Made by a program: the position numbers and the translations under genes
Notes under the pieces: model-generated
Told to the model about the DNA's origin: nothing
Database searches by the model: none
Seen by the model: only the letters and a program-made list of their open reading frames with translations
DNA from: Amaricoccus sp.
GTDB lineage: Bacteria; Pseudomonadota; Alphaproteobacteria; Rhodobacterales; Rhodobacteraceae
Length of the DNA: 63,868 nucleotides
Assembly (NCBI RefSeq): GCF_017993425.1
Contig: NZ_JAGOMQ010000026.1
Span: 1 to 63,868, forward strand
Direction: 5' to 3'
Part shown: one piece after another, positions 56,220 to 63,642 of the stretch
How positions within the stretch are numbered: the stretch's first letter is position 1
Layout: the number at the start of each line of letters is the position of its first letter

Positions 56220-57668
56220 TCAGCCGCGCCAGTAGGAGGCGGTGAAGAGGACGTAGACGGTGAGGAGCTCGAGCCGGCCGACGAACATCAGCGCCATGAT
56301 GAGCCAGAGCGCGGGGTCCGAGAGCGTGGCGTAGTTGCCCACCGGGCCGATATGCGGGCCGAAGCCGGGGCCGACGTTGGTGAGCGCCGCGGCGGAGCCG
56401 GAGATGGCGGTGACGGGATCGAGGCCGAGGAGGACGAGCCCCACCGCGCCGAGGCCGAGGGTGAGGAAGAACAGCATGAAGAAGGCCATGACCGAGTTCA
56501 TGACCTCCGGCGTGATCGCCCGTCCCTCGTAGCGGGGCAGCGTCACGGCGGTCGGGCTGTAGATCCGGCCGATCTCGACGGCGGCTGCGGAGCGGAGCAG
56601 CTGGTAGCGGAACACCTTGGGGCCGCCGGAGGTCGAGCCGGAGCAGCCGCAGACCATCATCGCGCAGAAGAACAGCGTCGCGGCGAGCGGGCCCCAGGCG
56701 CCGTAGTCGGCGGTGGCGAAGCCGGTGGTGGTGATGACGGAGGCCATGCTGAACAGCACCTCGCGCAGCGTCAGCTCGTCGAGCGGGTGGCCCTGGTCGA
56801 GGCGGGCGACGACGAGGCCGGCGCAGAGCGCGAGGTAGATGGCGAGGAAGGCGCGGATCTGGCTGTCGCGGAAGAGGGGCCGCGGGTCGCCGGCGGCGAG
56901 CTGGACGAAGCGGACGAAGGACATGCCGCCGAGCAGCATGAAGACGATGGCGACGTACTGCACCCGGGGGCTGAAGCCGCCGAAGGAGTTGTCGTAGTTC
57001 GCCATGCCGCCGGTCGCCACCGTGCTCATGGCGTGGGTGACGGCGTCGAAGCCGTCGAGGCCGCCCCAGAGGTAGCAGAGCGTGCAGGCGAGGGTGAGGG
57101 TCACGTAGACGGCGGCGATGGAGACGGCGATCTCCTTGGCCTTGGGCAGCACCTTGCCGAGCGTGTTGAAGTCGGCGCTGCGCAGGAGCTGCATCCCGCC
57201 GATGCCGAGGACGGGCAGCATGATGATGGCGAGCAGCACGATGCCGATGCCGCCGATCCAGGTGACGAGGCAGCGCCAGAGCAGCACGCCCTGCGGCAGG
57301 CGCTCGAGCCCGACGATGACGGTGGCGCCGGTGGCGGTCAGCGCCGAGGTGCTCTCGAAGAGCGCGTCGGTCAGGTCGAGATGCGGCGCGCCGAGGAGGA
57401 AGGGGAGCGCCGCGAAGGCGGTGAAGCAGACCCAGGTCGCCACCGTGAGCAGGAAGCCCTGGCGATGGTCGAGGTTGGGGCGATCGCTCTCGGCGCAGGC
57501 GATGCCGAGGAGGCAGCCGACGGTGACGGTGATCGTCATCGAGATGGCGAAGGCGTGGGCGTTGCCGTTGCGCTCGGCGAGGTCGAGGGCGAGCGGCAGC
57601 GCCATGCTGGCCCCGAAGAGCGCGAGAAGCCGCCCGAGCAGGAAGCCGACCGGTCGGAAGTCGTTCAT
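56220..57668 (-). CDS. trkH: Trk-type potassium transporter membrane subunit
   Basis: A 482-residue inner-membrane K+ channel/transporter subunit with four MPM repeats. The filter loops are recognisable: SALTATGATVIVG, AMSTVATGGMANYD, SVITTTGFATADYG and ALTNVGPGFGPH. CGCSGSTSGGPKVFR is a TrkH hallmark. ATG 57668 starts just before helix 1; the open frame further upstream is repeat DNA. It needs TrkA, which is not in the window. Confidence 0.95.
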   Translation of the reverse strand: MNDFRPVGFLLGRLLALFGASMALPLALDLAERNGNAHAFAISMTITVTVGCLLGIACAESDRPNLDHRQGFLLTVATWVCFTAFAALPFLLGAPHLDLTDALFESTSALTATGATVIVGLERLPQGVLLWRCLVTWIGGIGIVLLAIIMLPVLGIGGMQLLRSADFNTLGKVLPKAKEIAVSIAAVYVTLTLACTLCYLWGGLDGFDAVTHAMSTVATGGMANYDNSFGGFSPRVQYVAIVFMLLGGMSFVRFVQLAAGDPRPLFRDSQIRAFLAIYLALCAGLVVARLDQGHPLDELTLREVLFSMASVITTTGFATADYGAWGPLAATLFFCAMMVCGCSGSTSGGPKVFRYQLLRSAAAVEIGRIYSPTAVTLPRYEGRAITPEVMNSVMAFFMLFFLTLGLGAVGLVLLGLDPVTAISGSAAALTNVGPGFGPHIGPVGNYATLSDPALWLIMALMFVGRLELLTVYVLFTASYWRG

Positions 57669-57779
57669 GCGGGAGCCCCGTTGCGGCGGCCGCGACGGTG
57701 CGGCCGGGCCGTGGCGGCTGTCAAGGCGGGGCCGCCGGGCTTGCGGGGCGAAGGCAGGCGGCGCCGGGAGATGCAGGCG

Positions 57780-57945
57780 CTTGAACGTCCTGAAGGATCG
57801 CCGGGGCGCCTTTGCGCCCCGGAGGCGTTCTCCCCACCCGCGCAAGCGCGGGCGGGGCCCCTGCGCGCCGTTGCGCGCCGTTCTCCCACCCCCCTTCCCC
57901 CCGCCCACATGGGCGGGGGAACCTGCACGATAGGGCAGGAAAGAA
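57780..57945 (-). repeat. Diverged relative of the structured intergenic repeat
   Basis: On the minus strand this begins CTATCGTGCAGG, then a stem CCCCCGCCCA/TGGGCGGGGG, further GC-rich stems near 57830-57880, and ends CGATCCTTCAGGACGTTCAAG. The order CTATCGwGCAGG, CCGCC hairpin, GC-rich stems parallels the repeats at 32244 and 47762, although sequence identity is low outside these blocks. It lies between the trkH start and transposase debris. Confidence 0.4.
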
Positions 57946-58098
57946 GAGAAGCAGAAGGATAGAGTGGGGCGGCCGGGGAAGGCCGGCGATCGGCGGCGCG
58001 GGTTCGTGTGGACGAATTATGGATCAGGTTAACCCCTCGGTGTCGGCCACCACCGCCCGGCGCCGCGCACGAACGGCGGCGCCGGGACGGTTGCCAGA

Positions 58099-58320
58099 TC
58101 AACCCTCCGGCCGAACGATCTCCAGGGTATATGCGCCACGCCCTTCGCCCGGCGCCAGACGAACGGCGCCGAGAAGCACGGCGAGGGCATCGCGCGTGCT
58201 GGCTCCGGTTTCCGGATCCAGCATCAGCTTCTGCCAGAGCCTCTCCAGCTCTCGCTCCAGGAGGTCGACCGGCGGCAGGAAGTCGACGAGGTTGTCGCTG
58301 GACGCAGGTTCCGGAAGCTC
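58099..58320 (-). pseudogene. 3' fragment of an unidentified gene
   Basis: An open minus-strand stretch of about 73 codons ending at TGA 58099-58101 reads with coding-like composition (DNLVDFLPPVDLLERELERL, WQKLMLDPETGASTRDALAV). It has no start and abuts a transposase fragment at 58320. It might be the C-terminus of a recombinase or phage-type gene, but I do not recognise the family. Confidence 0.35.
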
Positions 58321-58438
58321 CGAGCGGAGGCGCCGGGTCTGGGCGCCGAAGGGCGAGCGGCCGGTGGCCCTCGGCCACCACAGCTTCGAGTGGCTCTACG
58401 TCACCGCCTTCGTGGCCAGCGAGCGGCGAGACCATCTG
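58321..58438 (+). pseudogene. IS630-type transposase fragment
   Basis: About 39 codons read RRVWAPKGERPVALGHHSFE and WLYVTAFVAS, a conserved central stretch of IS630-family DDE transposases. Both ends are cut: the left abuts an unrelated fragment, the right ends at the ABC ATPase gene's 3' end. The rest of the 57669-58441 gap holds the diverged repeat (57780-57945) and nothing recognisable. Confidence 0.7.
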
Positions 58439-58441
58439 ATA

Positions 58442-59200
58442 TCAGGGGGAGGCGAGGCCGTCGACGATGACGTGGCGGTGCCGGCGCGAGCATTCCTCGA
58501 CGCGGGCCTCGACCCGGTAGATCGCGCGCAGCATGTCGGCCGTTATCACTTCGGCGGACGCTCCGCAGGCGCGCATCGCGCCGTCCGAGATCACGATCGC
58601 CCGGTCGGCGAAGCGGAGCGCCTGGTTGAGGTCGTGGAGCGCGATCAGGACGATCATGCCGAGCTGGCGCGCGCGCGACTGCATGAAGGCGAGCACCTCG
58701 ATCTGGCGGTGCAGGTCGAGCGCGCTCGTCGGCTCGTCCATCAGCACGATCTCGGGCTGGCGCACCAGCACCTGGGCGATCGCGACGAGCTGCCGCTGCC
58801 CGCCGCTGATGGCGCCGAGGTCGCGGAAGGCGATGGACGCGATGTCGAGGGCGGTCATGACGTTGTCGATCAGCTCGAGGTCGGCATCCTCGACGCGCCA
58901 GCCCATGCCCTGCTTCCGCGCCAGCAGGAGCGACTCGTAGACGGTCAGGACGGCGTTGGCCGAAGTGTCCTGCGGCATGTAGACGATCGCCCCCGCCCCC
59001 CGTGACGTGCCCCGCAGGGCGACCGAGCCGGGGCCGTCGACGAGGCCCGCGATCCGCTTGAAAAGGCTCGACTTGCCCGCCGCGTTCGGGCCGATGACGG
59101 CGACGACTTCGCCCGAGCGGATCGGCGGCGTCGAGACGCCGGAGACGACGAGCCTCTGCCCGTAGCGGGCGCCGACGGCGTCGAGCTGCAGCTCTACCAT
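58442..59200 (-). CDS. Iron-complex-type ABC transporter ATPase (FecE/FepC-like)
   Basis: A 252-residue ATPase. Walker A is GPNAAGKSS, signature ISGGQRQLVAIAQ, Walker B IVLMDEPTSALD, switch His in ALHDLNQ. The order and spacing are those of siderophore/B12-type importers. It overlaps the permease gene by seven bases. The C-terminal RRHRHVIVDGL is His-rich, a possible metal-sensing feature. The gene ends against transposase debris at 58438. Confidence 0.92.
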   Translation of the reverse strand: MVELQLDAVGARYGQRLVVSGVSTPPIRSGEVVAVIGPNAAGKSSLFKRIAGLVDGPGSVALRGTSRGAGAIVYMPQDTSANAVLTVYESLLLARKQGMGWRVEDADLELIDNVMTALDIASIAFRDLGAISGGQRQLVAIAQVLVRQPEIVLMDEPTSALDLHRQIEVLAFMQSRARQLGMIVLIALHDLNQALRFADRAIVISDGAMRACGASAEVITADMLRAIYRVEARVEECSRRHRHVIVDGLASP

Positions 59201-60261
59201 GACTTCCGCATCGTCGTGAGAATCAGGGAGAGGAAGAAGGGCACCCCCACCAGCGCGGTGATGATGCCGACAGGGAAGACCACGCCGGGGACGATCGACT
59301 TCGACACGATCGAGGTCACCGAGAGCAGCAGGGCGCCGGCGAGGATCGAGCCGGGCAGGAAGAAGCGCTGATCCTCGCCGAGCACCATCCGCGCGATGTG
59401 CGGGCCGACGAGGCCGACGAAGCCGATGGTGCCGACGAAGCTGACCGGGACCGAGGCGAGGAGCGAGACGACGAGCATGGTCTCGAGGCGGATCGCCCGC
59501 ACGTTGACGCCGAAGCTCGCGGCCTTGTCCTCGCCCAGCCGGATCGCCGTCAGCGCCCAGGCATGCCGGGCGAAGAGCGGGATCGCGATCAGCAGCACGG
59601 CGAGCGTGACCGCGATTTTCGGCCAGGTCGCCTTGGTGAGGCTGCCCATGGTCCAGAACACCACCTGCGACAGCGCCTGCTCGGAGGCGAGGAACTGGAG
59701 GAAGGCGAGGAGCGCGTTGAAGGTGAAGACCAGCGCGATGCCGAGCAGCACGACGGTCTGCACCGTGACCCCGCGCGCCTGCGAGACGAAGTGGATGAAG
59801 AGCGTGGCGACGAGCGCCATCAGGAAGGCGTTGATCGGCACGATGAGCCCGGCGGCCACCGGCAGGAGCGGCACGCTGGTCACGATGGCGAGCGCGGCGC
59901 CGAAGCTCGCGGCCGCGGAGATGCCGAGGGTGAAGGGGCTCGCGAGCGGGTTGGCGAGGATCGTCTGCATCTGCGCGCCCGCCAGCGACAGCGCGGCGCC
60001 GACGACGACCGCCATCACCGCGACCGGCAGGCGGATGTCCCAGACCACGGTGCGCACCTGGTCGGAGACGCCGGAGGGGTCGAAGAGCGCGCGGGCGACC
60101 TCGCCCAGACTGAGGCGCGCCGGTCCCCAGGCGAGGTCGACGGCGAAGGACAAGCAGAGCGCCAGCGCCATGCCGGCGAGGATCAGGAGCTTGCGGCGTG
60201 CGAGGGCGCGATATGCCTCGCGCCCCGTCTCCATCGTGGCGATGCCTTCGCTGGCCGCCAC
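59194..60261 (-). CDS. Iron-complex-type ABC transporter permease (FecCD/BtuC family)
   Basis: A 355-residue inner-membrane permease with ~10 helices. The family marks are RLPVAVMAVVVGAALSLAGA (after the first helix), ILANPLASPFTLGIS, GFVGLVGPHIARMVLGEDQR and FPVGIITALVGVPFFLSLI. It functions as a homodimer. A GTG at 60261, one base after the binding-protein stop, is preferred (GAAGG six bases upstream); ATG 60234 is an alternative. Its 3' end overlaps the ATPase start. Confidence 0.92.
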   Translation of the reverse strand: MAASEGIATMETGREAYRALARRKLLILAGMALALCLSFAVDLAWGPARLSLGEVARALFDPSGVSDQVRTVVWDIRLPVAVMAVVVGAALSLAGAQMQTILANPLASPFTLGISAAASFGAALAIVTSVPLLPVAAGLIVPINAFLMALVATLFIHFVSQARGVTVQTVVLLGIALVFTFNALLAFLQFLASEQALSQVVFWTMGSLTKATWPKIAVTLAVLLIAIPLFARHAWALTAIRLGEDKAASFGVNVRAIRLETMLVVSLLASVPVSFVGTIGFVGLVGPHIARMVLGEDQRFFLPGSILAGALLLSVTSIVSKSIVPGVVFPVGIITALVGVPFFLSLILTTMRKSW

Positions 60262-60262
60262 G

Positions 60263-61393
60263 TCAGCCTTCGGCGCCGAGCGAGACCCAGTAGCCGGGCT
60301 GGTAGTCCACGGGAAGGAACTTCGCGTGGAAGTCCGCGAAGGTCGCGTCGGGATCGAGGTCGGCGAAGAGCTCGGGGTGGAACCACTTGGCGAGCTGCTG
60401 CACCGCGACGAACTGGTAGGGGCTGGTGTAGAACTGGTGCCAGATCGCATGCACGTCCCTGTCGGCCACCGCCTTCGAGCCGGTGAAGGCCGGCGCGGCG
60501 ACGAGCTCGGTCAGCGTGGCGGCGCTCGCCGCGGCCGTCGCCGCGGCACCCGGTCCGACGTTGACGTAGCCCTTGGCGTCCTCGAGATTGGTCCAGTTGG
60601 AGCCGGTGGCGACGACTATGTCCGGGTTCGAGGCGATGACCTGCTCGGGATTGATCGTGCCGGTGTAGCCCGGCAGGAAGTCCGAGCCGAGGTTATGGCC
60701 GCCGGCGAGGTCGACCATCAGCCCGTAATTGTCCGGCCCGAAGGTGCCGCAGCATTCGCCGAGGCCCGGCGCGCGGTACATGAAGACCTTCGGCCGCTCG
60801 GGGTTCTTCGCGGCGATGACGTCGGTCACGCGCGCGAGCTGCTCCTTCCAGTAGGCGGCGACCTCGGCGGCGCGCTCCTCCTCGCCGAAGATCTTGCCGA
60901 GGATGGCGAGGCTCGGCTCGGTATTGTCGAGGATATGCTCGCGGAAGTCGATGTAGACGATCTTTACGCCGACTCCGTCGAGCATCTCCTCGAGCTTGAC
61001 CTCGTCGGCGGCGGCCTTGTCGCCGATCGGCAGCAGGAGGACGTCCGGGTCGAGGGTGACGACGGTCTCGGTCTGCAGCGTCCCGTCGGTCAGCCGGCCG
61101 AGGAACGGCAGGTCCTTCACCTTGGGGAACCTGGCGGCATAGGCCTCGAAGCCGCCCTCGTCCGTCGTCCAGAGGTCGTTGCGCCAGCCGACGATCTTCT
61201 CGAAGGGATCGGCGCCCGCGACCGGAGCGACGGCGTAGATCATCCGCCCCTCGCCGAGGATCACCCGCTCGACCGGCGCCTCGAAGGCGACCTCGCGCCC
61301 GGCGACGTCGGTGACCGTGAACCCTTCTGCGAAGACCGGACCGGTGAGCATTAGCCCGGCCAGCGCGGCGACGGTGGTTCGGTGAAGCGTCAT
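60263..61393 (-). CDS. Iron-complex-type ABC substrate-binding protein
   Basis: A 376-residue periplasmic protein of the TroA/FecB-type fold. A signal peptide (MTLHRTTVAALAGLMLTGPV, cut after FAEG or near it) is followed by FTVTDVAGREVAFEAPVERV, the usual start of siderophore/haem/B12-binding proteins, then DPDVLLLPIG and the C-terminal half with NPEQVIASNPDIVVATG. A Cys-Cys pair (GECCGTFGPDN) is unusual and could contact a metal. The ligand is not determinable: Fe(III)-siderophore, haem or another metallophore. ATG 61393 follows a GGGGGG tract, and a promoter with an internal inverted repeat lies upstream. Confidence 0.9.
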   Translation of the reverse strand: MTLHRTTVAALAGLMLTGPVFAEGFTVTDVAGREVAFEAPVERVILGEGRMIYAVAPVAGADPFEKIVGWRNDLWTTDEGGFEAYAARFPKVKDLPFLGRLTDGTLQTETVVTLDPDVLLLPIGDKAAADEVKLEEMLDGVGVKIVYIDFREHILDNTEPSLAILGKIFGEEERAAEVAAYWKEQLARVTDVIAAKNPERPKVFMYRAPGLGECCGTFGPDNYGLMVDLAGGHNLGSDFLPGYTGTINPEQVIASNPDIVVATGSNWTNLEDAKGYVNVGPGAAATAAASAATLTELVAAPAFTGSKAVADRDVHAIWHQFYTSPYQFVAVQQLAKWFHPELFADLDPDATFADFHAKFLPVDYQPGYWVSLGAEG

Positions 61394-61424
61394 TGTCAGG
61401 CCCCCCTGCCGATGGTACGGCTCC

Positions 61425-61479
61425 GCGTTAGAAAACCCGAGTGGGTTTATCAACAACTTTGTTCTGGAACGATTCCAGA
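61425..61479. promoter_or_regulatory. Divergent control region with two inverted repeats
   Basis: Minus-strand -35 TTGATA (61453-61448) and -10 TAACGC (61430-61425) with a 17-base spacer give a promoter for the ABC genes. The spacer is occupied by AAACCC (61433-61438) and GGGTTT (61443-61448), an ideal repressor site. A second perfect repeat, TCTGGAA (61463-61469) with TTCCAGA (61473-61479), lies 25 bases before the methyltransferase start. Neither resembles a canonical Fur box. Confidence 0.55.
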
Positions 61480-61504
61480 CTGTTGCTGGAAGGGAGGGCG
61501 GGAC

Positions 61505-62317
61505 GTGCCGGAGGGGTCGACAGCAAACTACTCTGTCCGCGACGAAATCCGAGAGTTTTGGTCGGAAAGGGCGGCAACCTTCGACGAGAGCGTCGGGCAC
61601 GAGATTTTCTCCGAGGCCGAGCGACGCGGCTGGCATCGGCTGATCCGCAAGCACCTCGGCGAAGGCCGGGGCCGCGACGCCCTCGACCTCGCCTCCGGGA
61701 CCGGCGTGATCTCGCACCTGATGCATGACGCAGGCTTCCGGGTGACCGGGATGGACTGGTCCGAGCCGATGCTGGCGCAGGCCCGGGCCAAGGCGCGTAC
61801 CCGCAAGGCCGACATCCGCTTCCTGATGGGCGATGCAGAGCGGACAATGGAGTCGCGCGGCAGCTACGACATCATCGTCAACCGTCATCTCGTCTGGACG
61901 CTGGTGGACCCGGCGGCGGCGGCGGTCGAGTGGTTCGCCCTGCTGAAGCCCGGGGGGAAGCTCCTCGTCATCGACGGCAACATGGGCAAGACGACCTGGG
62001 TGGCCTGGCTGCGGGCGGCGCTGACGCGGATCACCGGCCGGTCCTTCGACCAGCCGCACATGAGCCCCGAGATGCTCGCCCGCCATGCGGCGATCCGCTC
62101 CCGGGTCCACTTCAGCGACACGATGCCCGCCGAGGCCATCGTCGCCCTGCTCGAGGCCGCCGGGTTCGTGGACGTGGTCATCGACCGCCACCTGTGGAAC
62201 ATCCATCTGGCCCAGGCGAGGAAGATGCCCTTCCTGCGGGCGCTCGAGCGCCTCGCGCAGGACAGGTTCGCCATCTGCGCGACCAGACCGCAGCTCCAGG
62301 CCGATCCGGTGTCCTGA
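61505..62317 (+). CDS. Class I SAM-dependent methyltransferase
   Basis: A 270-residue methyltransferase. Motif I is ALDLASGTGVISHLMHDAGF, then VTGMDWSEPML (motif II acid), RFLMGDAERT, IIVNRHLVWTLVDP and LKPGGKLLVID. The C-terminal ~100 residues are probably substrate-binding and are not recognisable. The GTG start has AGGGAGG seven bases upstream. It is divergent from the iron-complex ABC genes and shares their control region; similar methyltransferases occur beside such transporters, which suggests a role in modifying or handling the imported metal complex (inference). It is followed by transposon debris. Confidence 0.88.
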   Translation: MPEGSTANYSVRDEIREFWSERAATFDESVGHEIFSEAERRGWHRLIRKHLGEGRGRDALDLASGTGVISHLMHDAGFRVTGMDWSEPMLAQARAKARTRKADIRFLMGDAERTMESRGSYDIIVNRHLVWTLVDPAAAAVEWFALLKPGGKLLVIDGNMGKTTWVAWLRAALTRITGRSFDQPHMSPEMLARHAAIRSRVHFSDTMPAEAIVALLEAAGFVDVVIDRHLWNIHLAQARKMPFLRALERLAQDRFAICATRPQLQADPVS

Positions 62318-62594
62318 TCCAACGGGCGTCGGCGGTCCACCAGACCGGCAGCGGCGAGGGGAACTGGCGCGTTGCAGCATGCACGGCGCACCAGCGAACG
62401 GAGATCGGCGCTTCGACATCGATCGAAAGGGGGACGCCGGTCCTCAAGAACGTGCCGCGGGCGCTGCCCGGGCTTACGGTCACCGAAGTGGGCCGGGGCG
62501 TCAACATTTGCTCGCAAGTTTGGCCGTTGCCTTCGGCGGGGGACGATCCGACCAATCTCGACTGCGAGAACAGGACCGACCGCCTCCCTTGGAG
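62318..62594. other. Spacer of unresolved debris
   Basis: Downstream of the methyltransferase no intact gene is seen on either strand. Composition is slightly less GC-rich than the surrounding genes and the stretch leads into a broken transposase, so it probably holds unrecognised mobile-element remains. Confidence 0.4.
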
Positions 62595-62790
62595 CCGAGC
62601 TACAAGCAGCATGGTGTTCGTCGACGACCATCGTGGCGTGGTGCTCGACATCGAGATCACCACCGGCTAGGTGAACGAGGGCGAGCAGATCCTCCGCCGC
62701 CTCGACGCCACGGCTGCGATCACCGGCACTGCCATCGAAACGGTCACCGCCGACGCGGGCTATGCTTGCGCCAAGGTCTACGCGGGCCTA
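62595..62790 (+). pseudogene. DDE transposase fragment (IS1182-like), broken
   Basis: Reads SYKQH in one frame, then VDDHRGVVLDIEITTG, an in-frame TAG stop, VNEGEQILRRLDATAA and ETVTADAGYACAKVYAGL. This is the catalytic-core region of IS1182-type transposases (ADAGYA). It has a frameshift and a stop, and the sequence is cut at 62790 by the insertion of the IS5-family element, with the target TA duplicated. Confidence 0.75.
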
Positions 62791-62863
62791 GGGTCTGTCC
62801 CCATAAACGGGATTCCCTTGGGGGGCCGGTTCTGATTCAACCTTCCCGAAAGAGGAGGGTTTC

Positions 62864-63238
62864 ATGCGGCGTCACGAGTTGAGCGATGAGGAGTGGGCGG
62901 TCATTGAGCCGCTTCTGCCGAACAAGCCGCGCGGGGCGCCACGGGTCGAGGATCGCAGAGTGATCAACGGCATCCTCTGGCGCTTCAGGACCGGTGCGCC
63001 GTGGCGGGACGTGCCGGAGCGCTACGGTCCGCGCACCACCCTATACAACCGCTTCGTGCGCTGGCGGGCGGCGGGGGTCCGGGATCGGCTCCTTGCGGCG
63101 GTATCGGCGGCCTATGACGGCGACATCGTGATGATCGACGCGTCCTGCGGGCGGGTCCACCAGCACGGCGCCGCCGTCAAAAGGGGGGTCCCGACGACGG
63201 CGGGGATGGTGGCATGGGACGCTCCCGGGGCGGGCTGA
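62864..63238 (+). CDS. IS5-family transposase, first frame (OrfA)
   Basis: A 124-residue N-terminal part. DNA-binding/HTH-like start MRRHELSDEEWAVIEPLLPN, then GILWRFRTGAPWRDVPERYG and the first catalytic Asp in VMIDASCGRVHQHGA. The second frame is -1 relative to it and overlaps by 25 bases. The run AAAAGGGGGG (63179-63188) is a likely slippage site; a shift there continues into GMGRSRGGLTTK of OrfB. Confidence 0.9.
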   Translation: MRRHELSDEEWAVIEPLLPNKPRGAPRVEDRRVINGILWRFRTGAPWRDVPERYGPRTTLYNRFVRWRAAGVRDRLLAAVSAAYDGDIVMIDASCGRVHQHGAAVKRGVPTTAGMVAWDAPGAG

Positions 63239-63630
63239 CCACCAAGATCCATGCCCTCGTCGATGCCGACGGACGGCCGGTCCGGCTGGAGCTCACCCCC
63301 GGCCAGGCGGGCGACGCGCCGGTCGCCGCGACCCTGCTCGAGAACCTCGCGCCCGGCGCGACCCTGATCGCCGATCGCGCCTACGACACCAACGCCATCC
63401 GTGACCTTGCCGCCGAGCCCGGCGCCTGGGCCGACATTTCGCCGCGCTCGATCCGCAAGGGCAGCTTCGCCTTCTCCACCTGGGTCTATCGACAAAGAAA
63501 CCTCGTCGAGCGCTTCTTCAACCAGGTCAAGCAGTTCCGCGGTCTGGCCACGCGATACGACCGCCGCCCGGAGAACTATCTCGCCGCTCTCAAGCTCGCT
63601 GCCGTCCGCATCTGGCTTGCAGCAATATGA
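63214..63630 (+). CDS. IS5-family transposase, second frame (OrfB)
   Basis: A 138-residue C-terminal catalytic part. It starts MGRSRGGLTTKIHALVDADG (ATG 63214) and carries the second Asp in LIADRAYDTNAIR and the Glu in RNLVERFFNQVKQF followed by ATRYDR, the DDE signature of the IS427 group. It is normally made as a fusion with OrfA by -1 frameshifting; independent translation from ATG 63214 is possible. All catalytic residues are present, so the element may be active. Confidence 0.9.
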   Translation: MGRSRGGLTTKIHALVDADGRPVRLELTPGQAGDAPVAATLLENLAPGATLIADRAYDTNAIRDLAAEPGAWADISPRSIRKGSFAFSTWVYRQRNLVERFFNQVKQFRGLATRYDRRPENYLAALKLAAVRIWLAAI

Positions 63631-63642
63631 GTCCGCACCCTA

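Larger units (their letters stand above)
62791..63640 (+). mobile_element. IS5-family (IS427-group) insertion sequence, complete
   Basis: An 850-base element from GGGTCTGTCC to GTCCGCACCC with imperfect inverted ends (GGGTnnGnnCnCAT) and a duplicated TA (62789-62790 and 63641-63642), the CTAG-type target of this group. It carries two overlapping frames that make a transposase by -1 frameshift. It lies inside the IS1182-like fragment. Confidence 0.85.
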
